A DNA stretch of 64,000 nt. Origin: DASZIT01 sp963709665. GTDB lineage: Bacteria; Actinomycetota; Acidimicrobiia; Acidimicrobiales; RAAP-2. The stretch is taken from the NCBI GenBank assembly GCA_963709665.1, contig CAVPWU010000002.1, forward strand, positions 496,001 to 560,000. Reading direction: 5' to 3'. Shown piece by piece: positions 1 to 8,326 of this stretch. Numbering within the stretch: the first letter of the stretch is position 1; every line of letters begins with the position of its first letter. The notes under the pieces are model-generated. The model did not search any database and had not been told where the DNA came from. It was given only the letters and a program-made list of their open reading frames with translations. The position numbers and the translations under genes were made by a program.

Positions 1-1
1 G

Positions 2-1819
2 CTGGCCTTCGCCCTGGTGTTCGGAGCCGCCGCCCTGGTCGCCGCCCGGCCCAGCGCCCGGCTGGCGTCCCCACGCGGCTCCCGACTCGTCGCCGTGGGC
101 AGCGTGGCGGTCTGGGGTGCCCTGCCCCGGCTGCTGGTCGGACCCGTCCCCCTGTACTTCAACGACGAGTTCGCCCAGATCTGGCAGACCCAGCGGCTGG
201 TCCAGACCGGTCACCTCCCGACCTCCAACCCGTTGAACGTGGTCCTGGGCCCGGCCTTCCCCGGCCTCTCGTACCTGACCGACTTCGTCCACCGGGTGAT
301 CCCCGCCAGTGTCCCGTCCGTGGGGATCGGGGTGGTCCTGGTGGCCCACGGCCTCGGCCTGTTCGGCATCTACCTCCTGGCGCGGGCGGTGGGCCTCGGC
401 TCCCGCGGATCGGCGCTCGCCGCCATCTTCTACGCCGTCAACCCCTCGTGGTTGTACTTCGATGCCATGTACTCCTACGAGTCGCTGGCCATCCCGCTGC
501 TCATCTGGATGCTGGCCGCCCTGGCCTACTCGGCCCGCCGGGACGCCAGGCCGGGGTGGAGGGTGGCGGTCCTCCTGCTGGCCCCGGCGGTGATCGTCAC
601 CCATCACGCCACCGGCGCCTTCATGACCGTCATCGTGCTGGCCGCCGCGGTGGTGGCCGTGGTCCGGCTCCGCCGGGGTCGCTCGCCGGCGGGGGAGTCG
701 TGGGCCTGGCTGGTCGGGGTGGGGGCGTACACCCTGGCGCTGTTCTTGCTGTGGTGGGGACTCCACCTCCACCTGATCCTCGGCTACTACTCGGCCTACG
801 TGCAGGCGGACCGGGGTGGCGTGCGGTCGGTGGCCGAGGGAAGTGTGCTCCCGCTGTTCGAGACCGTCGCCCTCTGGCTCCAGCCGGTGGCCGCCCTGGT
901 GGCCGTGGTGTGGGCCTGGCGACGGCTGCAGGGCACCTGGCACCTTGCCTCGTCCTTCCGGTGGACGCTGGGGCTGCTCGGCTCCCTGTTCTTCGTGTCG
1001 CTCCCGCTCATACTCACCGCCGACGGGCAGGAGGTGGCGCACCGTTCGTGGGCGACGTCGTGGATCGGCCTGGCCGTCCTGGTGGCCGCGGCGGTGGAGG
1101 TGGGCCCCCGCCTGGCCACCCGTGAGGAGGGGGGCGGCCACTCCCCCGGGGACCGGGCCGGTGCCGGGTTCTACGCCGCCCCTACGCCCGGTGCACGGGG
1201 CCCCCTCGCCCGACGGCACGGACAGCTGGTCGCCGCCGGAGCGGGCCTGGTGGTCGCCGTCCTCGTGGTCGGCTCGATGGCGGCGTCGCCGATGAACCCG
1301 TACCTGCGGTTCCCCGGCACCCCGGTGGTCGGCGAGCAGGGGCGCATCGACACCGGTGTGGCCAACAACCTGGCCGGCTTCATCTCGGCTCACCCCGCCG
1401 GGAACTACTTCGCCGACCGGTACGTCGCCGGGTGGATCGCCGACAAGGGGAACGAGACCCGCGTGGTCTCGACCACCACCTCGGCCCGTGCCACGGAGCT
1501 GGTTCTGGGGTCGACCATGCCGACGACGGCCCAGGTCGACCGGTGGAAGGCGGCCGACCTCCGGTATGTCATCGTCGATGACCGCATCGGCACCGACAAG
1601 CCGTTCCAACTCTGGTGGTACCAGGTCGGGGAGCCGGTCGTTCCCCTGGGCACCCATCCCTGGGGAATGCGGGCCCTGGCCTGCGCGCCGTGGTCGACCC
1701 TCGTCCACACCGCCGGGCCCTACCGTGTGTACCGAATCGACCTGGTCAGCCTCGGCACCGCCGCCCACCGCTACTGGGACCTGGGACGGAGGCTCCCGAC
1801 CTATCAGGGGTGTGGGTGA
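2..1819 (+). CDS. GT-C-like polytopic membrane protein (5' partial)
   Basis: The window opens inside this gene: the frame is open from base 2, and the GTG at 17 is only the first start codon present, so the true N-terminus lies upstream. About ten hydrophobic segments fill residues ~25-440 (counting from base 17), followed by a soluble, probably extracytoplasmic, C-terminal domain of ~160 residues. The acidic triplet N-D-E at residues 49-51, just after the first helix, sits where GT-C glycosyltransferases keep their catalytic acidic residue. I therefore infer a transferase using lipid-linked sugars, but no family signature fixes it; another envelope polysaccharide membrane protein is possible. 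The stop overlaps the start of the flippase-like gene, which supports a shared role in surface glycan assembly. Confidence 0.6.
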   Translation: MAFALVFGAAALVAARPSARLASPRGSRLVAVGSVAVWGALPRLLVGPVPLYFNDEFAQIWQTQRLVQTGHLPTSNPLNVVLGPAFPGLSYLTDFVHRVIPASVPSVGIGVVLVAHGLGLFGIYLLARAVGLGSRGSALAAIFYAVNPSWLYFDAMYSYESLAIPLLIWMLAALAYSARRDARPGWRVAVLLLAPAVIVTHHATGAFMTVIVLAAAVVAVVRLRRGRSPAGESWAWLVGVGAYTLALFLLWWGLHLHLILGYYSAYVQADRGGVRSVAEGSVLPLFETVALWLQPVAALVAVVWAWRRLQGTWHLASSFRWTLGLLGSLFFVSLPLILTADGQEVAHRSWATSWIGLAVLVAAAVEVGPRLATREEGGGHSPGDRAGAGFYAAPTPGARGPLARRHGQLVAAGAGLVVAVLVVGSMAASPMNPYLRFPGTPVVGEQGRIDTGVANNLAGFISAHPAGNYFADRYVAGWIADKGNETRVVSTTTSARATELVLGSTMPTTAQVDRWKAADLRYVIVDDRIGTDKPFQLWWYQVGEPVVPLGTHPWGMRALACAPWSTLVHTAGPYRVYRIDLVSLGTAAHRYWDLGRRLPTYQGCG

Positions 1820-3108
1820 GCCCTCCCCCCGGTACGGCCGTCGAGCGGGGACGCTCGGGTGTGGTGCTCCGTACCAGCGCCGGCATGCTGGGGGCCACTG
1901 CCATCCTCGGAGTCGGCGGCCTGGCGTTCTGGGCCATCGTGGGCCACAACGCCGGCTCTCGGACGCTGGGCCAGACCGCCACCGCGGTGTCGCTGGCCAC
2001 GCTGGCCGCCATGTTGTCGGCGGCCGGTGCCATCCACTTCGTCATCGCCCGGAGGCCCGACCTCCGGGCCCTGGTATCGGCCCTGGCCATCGCCAGCCCG
2101 CTGGTGGCGGCAGCCATCGCCGGGGCGGTGGCTCCCCGGTGGTGGGGACTGGTCGCCCTGTTGGCCGCCGGCCTGGCCCTGGGCATGGTGGTCGATGCCG
2201 CGGCGCTGGCCGCCCACCGGCCCCGGCGGGTGACCGCCCGGGCCGGAATGCAGGTGGGCGGGATCCTGGTGGCGGCGGTGTGGATCCATACGCTCGAGGG
2301 TTTCCTGGTCGCCCAGGTGGTGGCCGCCGTGGTGGCGGCGTCGGTCCAGCTCGCCCACTGGAGGGCGCTCCCCGACTTCCGGCTGTTGGCCAGACTGGGC
2401 CGGGAGGTCTGGTCGTACCACCTGGCCGGGGTCACCGGCCAGGCTCCCGCCTTCGTGGTGGCGCCCATGGCGGCGTTGCTCAGCACGCCCGAGGTGGCCG
2501 GGCAGGCGTACATCGCCATGGCCATCGTCGGACCCCTGACCAGCCTGTCCGTGTCGCTCTCGGTCGGCGTCCACGCCGAGGGTTCCACCGGGGCGGCCGG
2601 CACCCGGCAACTCTTCCTGCGGGTGATGCTGGCCGTCACCGCCCTGGCGGCGGTGGCGGCGGCGTGTACCCCGGTACTCCACCTCCTCGGACCGGCCTTC
2701 GCGGCGGCGGCTCCAGCCGTGGCGGTGATGGTGTTCGCCACCGTGTTCGACGCCGCCTCCAACATCTGGGCCTCCCTGTGGCGGCTCCAGAAGCGGCTGG
2801 TCGTGGTGCCGTTGCTCTACGTGGCCGAGCTGGTGGCGTTCGTGGCGGCGGTGGCGGCGACCATGCCGGCGCTCGGCCTCCAGAGCGTCGTCTGGGGCTG
2901 GTACGCCCAGGGCATCGTCGGTGTGCTGGTGGTGGTGGCGGTGGAGCATCGGCTGATCCCACCACGGCCCGCCGTGGCGCCACCGGCAGCCAAGGGCCCC
3001 GTGGCCGTGCCCGACCTCCTCTCGCTGTCTTCCCTCACGGCGCCCGTCGAGCCCCCGGCGACCACCGGCGGTGGCCCACCCGAGGCGGTGGCGCAGTGCG
3101 CCCACTGA
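1816..3108 (+). CDS. Wzx/MATE-like polysaccharide flippase
   Basis: Integral membrane protein of 430 residues with about twelve hydrophobic segments and almost no soluble domain apart from a Pro/Ala-rich C-terminal tail (last ~45 residues). Arrangement and length match the polysaccharide-exporter (Wzx, MurJ/MATE) superfamily, which flips lipid-linked oligosaccharides across the cytoplasmic membrane. The start chosen is the GTG at 1816, forming a GTGA overlap with the preceding stop; a GTG at 1810 is equally in frame. It lies between a GT-C-like protein and a GT4 glycosyltransferase, the usual setting for a flippase. The family call rests on topology and context rather than a diagnostic motif. 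Confidence 0.6.
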   Translation: MSPPPGTAVERGRSGVVLRTSAGMLGATAILGVGGLAFWAIVGHNAGSRTLGQTATAVSLATLAAMLSAAGAIHFVIARRPDLRALVSALAIASPLVAAAIAGAVAPRWWGLVALLAAGLALGMVVDAAALAAHRPRRVTARAGMQVGGILVAAVWIHTLEGFLVAQVVAAVVAASVQLAHWRALPDFRLLARLGREVWSYHLAGVTGQAPAFVVAPMAALLSTPEVAGQAYIAMAIVGPLTSLSVSLSVGVHAEGSTGAAGTRQLFLRVMLAVTALAAVAAACTPVLHLLGPAFAAAAPAVAVMVFATVFDAASNIWASLWRLQKRLVVVPLLYVAELVAFVAAVAATMPALGLQSVVWGWYAQGIVGVLVVVAVEHRLIPPRPAVAPPAAKGPVAVPDLLSLSSLTAPVEPPATTGGGPPEAVAQCAH

Positions 3109-4376
3109 CGTTTCTGCACCTCAGCGACCTCTACGAGCCCTCGATCGGGGGCATGGAACGCCACGTCCGGGGCCTGACCGAGGAGCGGGCCCGGCGCGGG
3201 CACCGCGTCTCGGTCGTCACCATCTCCACCACCGGCGAGACGGGTATCGCGGTCTCCGACGCCGGAGTCCGTGTCCACCGGATCCCGGGGGGGCTGAACC
3301 GCCTCGGGCTGGGGTGGCAGGGCCCCGACAAGCCCCAGCACCCTCCGGCCCCGGACCCCTGGATCTCCCGTGAGATCCGCCGGATCCTCGAGGAGGAGCG
3401 GCCCGACGTCGTCCATGCCCACAACTGGATGGCCTACAGCTACCTGGCCGTGAAGCGCCGGTCCGATCCACCGCTCCTCTGGTTCCAACATGACTACGCC
3501 TTGTCCTGTCCGAAGAAGACGGCTCTCTTCGAGCCGGGCGCCACCATCTGCGGAGGGCCGGCCCTGGGCAAGTGCCTGGGCTGCTCCGCCCACCAGTACG
3601 GCCGGATGAAGGGGGCGGCGATCACCCTCGGGCTCCGGGCCTCCAATGCCACCCTCCACCGCCGCATCGACCGGATCGTGGCCAACTCGCGGTTCACCGC
3701 TGAGGTCGCCGCCCGCGCCTTCACCCCCGCGACCCCCATCGAGGTCGTGCCCAGCTTCATCGGCGACGATGTCGAGCAGCTGGCCGAGGAGACCCCCCGT
3801 CCCCGCTACCTTCCGCCCGACGGGACGTACCTGCTCTTCGTCGGCGCCCTCGGAGCCCACAAGGGCATCTACGACCTGCTGGAGGCGTACGAGGCGCTGG
3901 GCGACGGTCGGCCGCCGCTGGTAGTCCTCGGCGCCCCCAGGGCCGACACGCCCACCCGGTGGCCGGCGGGGGTGGTCCGGTGTGAGGGTGTGCCGAACGC
4001 CGAGGTGCTGGCGGCATGGAAGCGGTGCGCCTTCGGTGTCGTCCCGTCACGGTGGGCCGAGCCGCTCGGCCAGGTGGCCGTGGAGGCCGGTGCACTGGGG
4101 CGGGCGGTGATCGCCACGAATGCAGGAGGTCTGCGGGACGTGGTGATCGACGGAGTCACGGGGATGCTGGTCCCGCCCGGCGATCCCGGCTCGCTGACCG
4201 CGGCCATCCGGCGCCTGATCGACGACCCCGCACTGGCCGACCGGTTGGGCGCGGCCGCCCGGTCGCAGTCGCTCAAGTTCCGGGTCGGCGTGGTCACCGA
4301 CCGACTCGACGAGATCGCCGCCGAGATGGCGTCGGCCACGGCTGGTGGGTCCGGAATTCGATCTCTCGTCACCTGA
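3096..4376 (+). CDS. GT4-family glycosyltransferase
   Basis: Cytoplasmic GT-B fold retaining glycosyltransferase, 426 residues. The N-terminus carries the glycine-rich acceptor loop (DLYEPSIGGMERH, residues ~10-22). The C-terminal half carries the nucleotide-sugar part: LLFVGALGAHKG and the E-x7-E-like stretch around WAEPLGQVAVEAGALGRAV. A Cys-rich insertion (CPKKTALFEPGATICGG ... CLGCS, ~130-165) is typical of a subgroup of GT4 enzymes. The start is GTG 3096, overlapping the flippase gene by 13 bases; the open frame continues far upstream but that part is antigenically meaningless GC-rich shadow reading. Last gene of the surface-glycan group; donor and acceptor cannot be read from sequence. 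Confidence 0.8.
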   Translation: MRPLTFLHLSDLYEPSIGGMERHVRGLTEERARRGHRVSVVTISTTGETGIAVSDAGVRVHRIPGGLNRLGLGWQGPDKPQHPPAPDPWISREIRRILEEERPDVVHAHNWMAYSYLAVKRRSDPPLLWFQHDYALSCPKKTALFEPGATICGGPALGKCLGCSAHQYGRMKGAAITLGLRASNATLHRRIDRIVANSRFTAEVAARAFTPATPIEVVPSFIGDDVEQLAEETPRPRYLPPDGTYLLFVGALGAHKGIYDLLEAYEALGDGRPPLVVLGAPRADTPTRWPAGVVRCEGVPNAEVLAAWKRCAFGVVPSRWAEPLGQVAVEAGALGRAVIATNAGGLRDVVIDGVTGMLVPPGDPGSLTAAIRRLIDDPALADRLGAAARSQSLKFRVGVVTDRLDEIAAEMASATAGGSGIRSLVT

Positions 4377-4437
4377 GCGTGCCTTCCGGCATCGACGAGA
4401 CGAGGGGTGGGTGCCCGCAGGCGACCGACCGACGGGC

Positions 4438-5841
4438 TCAGCGACCCTTTCGCTTCCAGCGTTTGCCGCCCCGCTCGGAGTTGGCCGGCGGGGGGTTCTT
4501 GGGCGCCGCCGTGCTGGAGGTGGACTTGCGGAGGCTGGTGGCGTCGTAGTGGACCTCCACCTGGTCGGCCAGTGACGACCCTTTCATGGCCATGTTCAGC
4601 AGGTCGGGGAACTCGCGACTCCCCTTGAAGAGGTCGGCGTTCTTGGCGGCGATCGACGCCGGGATGTTGGTGGTCCGTGGCGCCTCGGGGGTGGTGACCC
4701 GGGAGATGGGCCGCACCTCGGCGACCGCCTCCTCCGGCTCCGCCTGGGCTGCCACGGCTGCGTTCTCGTCCACCGCCGCCGCGGGCGCCACCGGCGCCTC
4801 GGCAGCCGGCTCCGCCACGGCGGCGGGCTCGATGATCGGGGTGGGCTCCACCGCTGCCACGATGGGCTCGGGCTCCACCGCAGCAGCAGGCACTGGCGCT
4901 ACGACAGGCTCGGGCTCCACCACCACCGCCACCACCGGCTCGGGCTCCATCACCGGCTCGGGCTCCACCGCCACCACCGGCTCGGGCGCGGGCTCCGCCA
5001 CCACCGGCTCGGGCGCGGGCTCCGCCACCACCGGCTCGGGCTCCACCGCCACCACCGGCTCGGGCTCGGGCTCGTCGAGCGCGGGCACGGGCTGCTCGTC
5101 AGTGGATGTCGGGGCCACGGCCGACTCGGACTCGACCAGGGACCCCTCGGCTTCCGGCCGCTCTTCCGGAACCAGCGTGAGTCCGGGATGCTCGGCGACA
5201 TGGCCGTTGAGTCCGTTCGCCGAGTAGTCGTGATCGATGGGCGGCGGGGGAACGGGTGTGGCCTCCGCGTCACGGGCGATCGATGCGGACATGGCCCGCT
5301 GAATTTCGGGCGGGAGTCCCGGATCCCGCGATGTGGACTCGGAGGTCGACCCGGGGAGCACCGGGCTGATCGGGGTGGAGGACGCGCTCCGCACCGGATC
5401 GACGACCGGTTCGACAGGAGCTTGCTCCTCCATGGCGGGTGCGTCCGGGGTTCCGTCGATGACGGCGATGTCCCCCAGCGAGAACTCGGTGTCGTCGAAC
5501 TCGTCCTCGTCGATGGCGACCACGTCGTCAGTGGCGACTTCCTCGACAGCGGCGACGATGGGCTCGACGGGCTCCGGTTCGGTGTCGATCAGGGAGGCGG
5601 GCTCACCGCCGACAGTTTCCTCCGCATCGGGTGCAGCTTCGAATGCAACCGCGTCGTCCGTATCCGATGGGACGGAGGCCTCGGTCTCGTAGGGAAGTTC
5701 GGTCTCGCGAGCGACGGTCGCATCGGTATCCGCGATGATGGGCGCGACGAGGTGCAGCGCCGAGGGCGGGCGCAGTTCCGGCGGGTGCCACTTTCCGTCC
5801 GCTGCCAACCACCACTGCGGACCGAGCGCAGTATCACTCAT
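4438..5841 (-). CDS. Pro/Glu/Val-repeat protein with DGKWHPPE motif
   Basis: Unrecognised 467-residue acidic protein with no predicted helix in the membrane. The N-terminus has the motif QWWLAADGKWHPPEL, related to short W-rich modules (DUF2510-like) found in many Acidimicrobiia and other actinobacterial proteins. The middle is disordered and built on PEPVVA/EPAPEPVVA units (roughly residues 255-340), and a small conserved-looking C-terminal part (~400-467: DLFKGSREFPDLLNMAMKGSS, then a Lys/Arg tail) may be the functional end. I chose ATG 5841 because GGAAAGGA lies 7-9 bases before it; a GTG at 5856 would place the start inside that site. Function unknown; a scaffold or binding protein is conceivable. 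Confidence 0.7.
   Translation of the reverse strand: MSDTALGPQWWLAADGKWHPPELRPPSALHLVAPIIADTDATVARETELPYETEASVPSDTDDAVAFEAAPDAEETVGGEPASLIDTEPEPVEPIVAAVEEVATDDVVAIDEDEFDDTEFSLGDIAVIDGTPDAPAMEEQAPVEPVVDPVRSASSTPISPVLPGSTSESTSRDPGLPPEIQRAMSASIARDAEATPVPPPPIDHDYSANGLNGHVAEHPGLTLVPEERPEAEGSLVESESAVAPTSTDEQPVPALDEPEPEPVVAVEPEPVVAEPAPEPVVAEPAPEPVVAVEPEPVMEPEPVVAVVVEPEPVVAPVPAAAVEPEPIVAAVEPTPIIEPAAVAEPAAEAPVAPAAAVDENAAVAAQAEPEEAVAEVRPISRVTTPEAPRTTNIPASIAAKNADLFKGSREFPDLLNMAMKGSSLADQVEVHYDATSLRKSTSSTAAPKNPPPANSERGGKRWKRKGR
4860..5080 (-). repeat. In-frame PEPVVA coding repeats
   Basis: Imperfect repeats of GGCTCGGGCTC plus CCACCACC on the plus strand, encoding PEPVVA and EPAPEPVVA units inside the minus-strand gene. 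Two consecutive near-identical blocks occur at about 4975-5035. Unit length is irregular (12-30 bases), always a multiple of three. Confidence 0.75.
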
Positions 5842-6240
5842 CGTGGTCCTTTCCACACATCACGTGATAAGAAGTGATAGTAGGACGTGTCGGCAAGGGG
5901 GGCAAGCCTCTTTAAGCAAAGCTCACGTTCGCCCGTTCTCCCTGGTGACGAACGTGCCATCTGAGCGCCTCCCTCGGTCGTGCGACCAGACGCGTGCCCT
6001 TGGAGCGCTCGGTTCTCGATCGGCAGCCGCTCACCGTGACGCCGGCGCCGACGGAACCACGGGGATCGGCCCCGGTCGACGACCGGCGAATGTCGGCTCC
6101 GGACACCTCGTCGTCGTTCCCGATGGCACGGCTCTGCCCCGCCATGGCGGCCCACCTCTCCTGCCTCGCCCCCGTACCCCGCTCCGGCTCGGACGACTCG
6201 ACCGGGACCCGGAGGGCACGGGCGGTAGGGTGGCTCCACA
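5842..6240. other. Divergent intergenic region
   Basis: About 400 bases between two divergent genes with no convincing coding sequence: short open frames on both strands lack actinobacterial codon-position bias and ribosome sites. It holds a 10-bp perfect palindrome ATCACGTGAT (5859-5868), an inverted repeat CACGTTCG/CGAACGTG (5924-5931 and 5949-5956, 17-base loop) and, just before the plus-strand gene, a weak -10-like TAGGGT (6226-6231). The part from 5850 to 5930 is clearly less GC-rich than its surroundings, as expected for a promoter. Confidence 0.6.
5877..5905 (-). promoter_or_regulatory. Putative promoter of the PEPVVA protein gene
   Basis: Read on the minus strand: TTGCCC (-35, bases 5905-5900), 17-base spacer, TACTAT (-10, bases 5882-5877). 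The predicted start near 5870 would leave a ~30-base leader containing the palindrome ATCACGTGAT and the GGAAAGGA ribosome site. Confidence 0.4.
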
Positions 6241-6642
6241 GTGACTGACACGGATGACTCGTTCGACCTGGAGTTGGCGGCGGCCTCGCTGCGCGCGGAG
6301 GGGAGCGACGTCCACGTGCTCCTGAAAATCCTCAGCGACCAACTGCGGGAGGCCCTGGGTGACCGCCTCGAGGTGCAGCGGGCCGGAGGTCGCCTGCGGA
6401 GGTCCGAGGAGATCAAGTCACTCCGGATCGCCATGGGAAACGACCAGTTCGAAGCCGAGGTGGACGGCCCGGGCCTGCGTTGCACCATCGGCCACGCCTC
6501 GGGGGGAATCCGCATCCGCACCGAATCGGTGGATACGGAGGAGTGGACGTCCCGGCTGCTGGCCGAGTTGCAGGCGGAGGCGTCGCACAGCCAGGCCACC
6601 CGTCTGGCTCTCGAACACCTGGTCATCGGAGGTCCGTCATGA
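6241..6642 (+). CDS. Hypothetical protein, first gene of YbjQ cluster
   Basis: Unrecognised 133-residue soluble protein. An N-terminal acidic stretch is followed by a probable helix (~residues 20-40, SDVHVLLKILSDQLREALGD), a beta-rich middle (LEVQRAGG, LRIAMGN, RCTIGHASGGIRIRTES) and a C-terminal helix with several Glu and Ala. It starts with GTG 6241 and ends in an ATGA overlap with the next gene, so it is translationally coupled to three genes with YbjQ-type domains and probably works with them. A TAGGGT hexamer 9 bases before the start suggests a very short leader. No known domain seen. Confidence 0.7.
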   Translation: MTDTDDSFDLELAAASLRAEGSDVHVLLKILSDQLREALGDRLEVQRAGGRLRRSEEIKSLRIAMGNDQFEAEVDGPGLRCTIGHASGGIRIRTESVDTEEWTSRLLAELQAEASHSQATRLALEHLVIGGPS

Positions 6643-7436
6643 CCGAAGGTTCCGAGCAGCTGCCCGAGGCCACCACCCACCGGCTCGAGGAGCTCGAGCA
6701 CGGCCTCTTCACCTCGGACCTGTCGGTCAACGAGTTCCTCCTGATCAAGGAGGTGGGGTTCCATCCGCTCGGCTTCGTGATGGGGTCGTCGATCTACCAC
6801 ACCGGGATCCAGACCCGGAAGTGGGGACAGAGTCAGGAGCTCACCAAGCTCACCGAGGCGATGTACAACGCCCGGGAGCTGGCCATGACCCGGATGGAGG
6901 AGGAGGCCGCCGAGCTCGGGGCAGACGGCGTGGTGGGCGTCCGGCTGGACGTGAACTACTACGAGTGGGGAAAGGACGCCGCCGAGTTCATCGCGGTGGG
7001 GACGGCGGTGAAGGCCGAGAACGGGGTGTCGCACCTAAACGCCCTGGGGAAGCCGTTCACCTCCGACCTGTCCGGCCAGGACTTCTGGACGCTCATGCAG
7101 ACCGGCTACCTACCCCAGGGGCTGGTGATGGGGACCTGCGTCTATCACATCGCCCATCGCGGCCTCGGGCAGACGCTCGGCTCGGCGGGGCAGAACGTGG
7201 AGCTGCCGAACTTCACCCAGGCGCTGTACGAGGCCCGGGAGCTGGCCATGACCCGGATGCAGGACGAGGCCGATCGGCTCAACGCCTCGGGGATCGTGGG
7301 CGTCCGCCTCGAGGAGAAGTCACACCAGTGGGGGAGCCACACCATCGAGTTCCTGTCGCTGGGGACGGCGGTGACCAAGACCTCCGACGAGGTGACCCTG
7401 CCGGCTCCCACCACCATCATCTCGCTCGACAACTGA
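6639..7436 (+). CDS. Tandem YbjQ-domain protein (copy 1)
   Basis: 265-residue cytoplasmic protein made of two YbjQ-type modules (PF01906, named 'putative heavy-metal-binding' in databases). Module A (~residues 25-130) and B (~140-250) each open with TSDLS and contain the hallmark helix ARELAMTRM followed by a GADGVVGV or NASGIVGV turn and a final strand ending in GTAV, as in E. coli YbjQ. No Cys cluster is present, so metal binding is not supported by residues seen. ATG 6639 overlaps the previous stop (ATGA); its own stop shares one base with the next start (TGATG). Biochemical role of the family is unknown; YbjQ-type proteins form compact oligomers. Confidence 0.85.
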   Translation: MTEGSEQLPEATTHRLEELEHGLFTSDLSVNEFLLIKEVGFHPLGFVMGSSIYHTGIQTRKWGQSQELTKLTEAMYNARELAMTRMEEEAAELGADGVVGVRLDVNYYEWGKDAAEFIAVGTAVKAENGVSHLNALGKPFTSDLSGQDFWTLMQTGYLPQGLVMGTCVYHIAHRGLGQTLGSAGQNVELPNFTQALYEARELAMTRMQDEADRLNASGIVGVRLEEKSHQWGSHTIEFLSLGTAVTKTSDEVTLPAPTTIISLDN

Positions 7437-8326
7437 TGGCCGACGCGCCACCCGACCTGCCGGAGGCGGCCGACAGACGCCTGGCCGACAGCGCCTTCTC
7501 GTCGGGGCTCAGCGTGCCGGACCTGGCCGCCTGCCTACAGCTGGGACTGGAGCCCGTCGACTTCGTCCAGGGCTTCTGTGTCATGCAGTGGGGCTGGTAC
7601 GGGGTGAACTCGCCCTACCGGATGCCCATGGGGACCTCCGGCGGCCCCGGTGGGTACCAGGAGACCTACCAGTGCCCCCACGGGATGATGATGGGCGGCG
7701 AACACCGATCCTGGGGCCAGAACTACGAGCAGCCGTGGATCGAACAGGCATGGGGCCAGGGGTTCGCCACCGCCTACGCCCGCATGCTCGAGGAGGCCCA
7801 GACCGCCGGGGCCCACGGCGTGGTGGGCGTGATCGACACCGCCGACCGGCTGTCCGACCTCGGGGTGCTCGAGTTCCACCTGCGGGGCACCGCGGTCCGG
7901 GTCACCGGCGGCGACCCGCCTCCGGGCGGTCAGCCGTGGACCACCTACCTGGCCGGCCAACGGCTGGCCAAGCTGATCGAGGCGGGCCTGATGCCGGTGG
8001 CGGTGGCGGCAGCCGTCTCCTCGGTCCGGGTCTGGGCATCGTGCGTCACCCAGTACCAGTTGGGTGGGTCGTCGTTCGGCCAGCAGGGAGTGTCCGAGGT
8101 GACCCAGGTCGCCTCGGCGCGCATGGCGGCCCGCCAGGTGGCCCGGGAGCACGTCCGGGCCCAGCTCGGCCGCGACTCCCTCCACGGTGCCCGGATGATC
8201 GTGTCCGAGTCCGAGGTGGGGGAGGGGGACCAGGAGATCCAGTGCCTGCTCCGGGGCAACCGGGTTCGCCGGTTCAAGGATGTGGCGCCCCTGCCACTCC
8301 CGCATCCGACGGTGCGGCTGTCGTGA
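7436..8326 (+). CDS. Tandem YbjQ-like protein (copy 2, divergent)
   Basis: 296 residues, the most divergent member of the three paralogues. Module A (~residues 15-160) keeps the AYARMLEEAQTAGAHGVVGV helix-turn and the RGTAV end strand but contains an insertion of ~40 residues rich in Met, His, Gly and Cys (including CPHGMMMGGEH), which could plausibly hold a metal. Module B (~170-285) is more eroded, keeping ARMAARQVAREHV and a RGNRVR end strand. ATG 7436 shares its A with the preceding TGA. It sits in the same coupled operon as the other two copies. Family membership is clear from the periodic pattern; function is not known. Confidence 0.8.
   Translation: MADAPPDLPEAADRRLADSAFSSGLSVPDLAACLQLGLEPVDFVQGFCVMQWGWYGVNSPYRMPMGTSGGPGGYQETYQCPHGMMMGGEHRSWGQNYEQPWIEQAWGQGFATAYARMLEEAQTAGAHGVVGVIDTADRLSDLGVLEFHLRGTAVRVTGGDPPPGGQPWTTYLAGQRLAKLIEAGLMPVAVAAAVSSVRVWASCVTQYQLGGSSFGQQGVSEVTQVASARMAARQVAREHVRAQLGRDSLHGARMIVSESEVGEGDQEIQCLLRGNRVRRFKDVAPLPLPHPTVRLS

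Noticed and set aside
1356..3095. Long upstream extension of the GT4 glycosyltransferase frame
   Set aside because: The extension overlaps two well-formed membrane-protein genes and is Pro/Arg/Gly-rich nonsense; the family begins at GTG 3096.
5924..5956. LexA-type SOS box
   Set aside because: The arms are GTTCG...CGAAC, the opposite orientation to GAAC-N4-GTTC, and the 17-base gap is too long.
5912..6248. Small genes in the 400-base divergent gap (e.g. minus 5912-6145, plus 5994-6248)
   Set aside because: No ribosome sites, no third-position GC bias and mutually overlapping frames; treated as non-coding.
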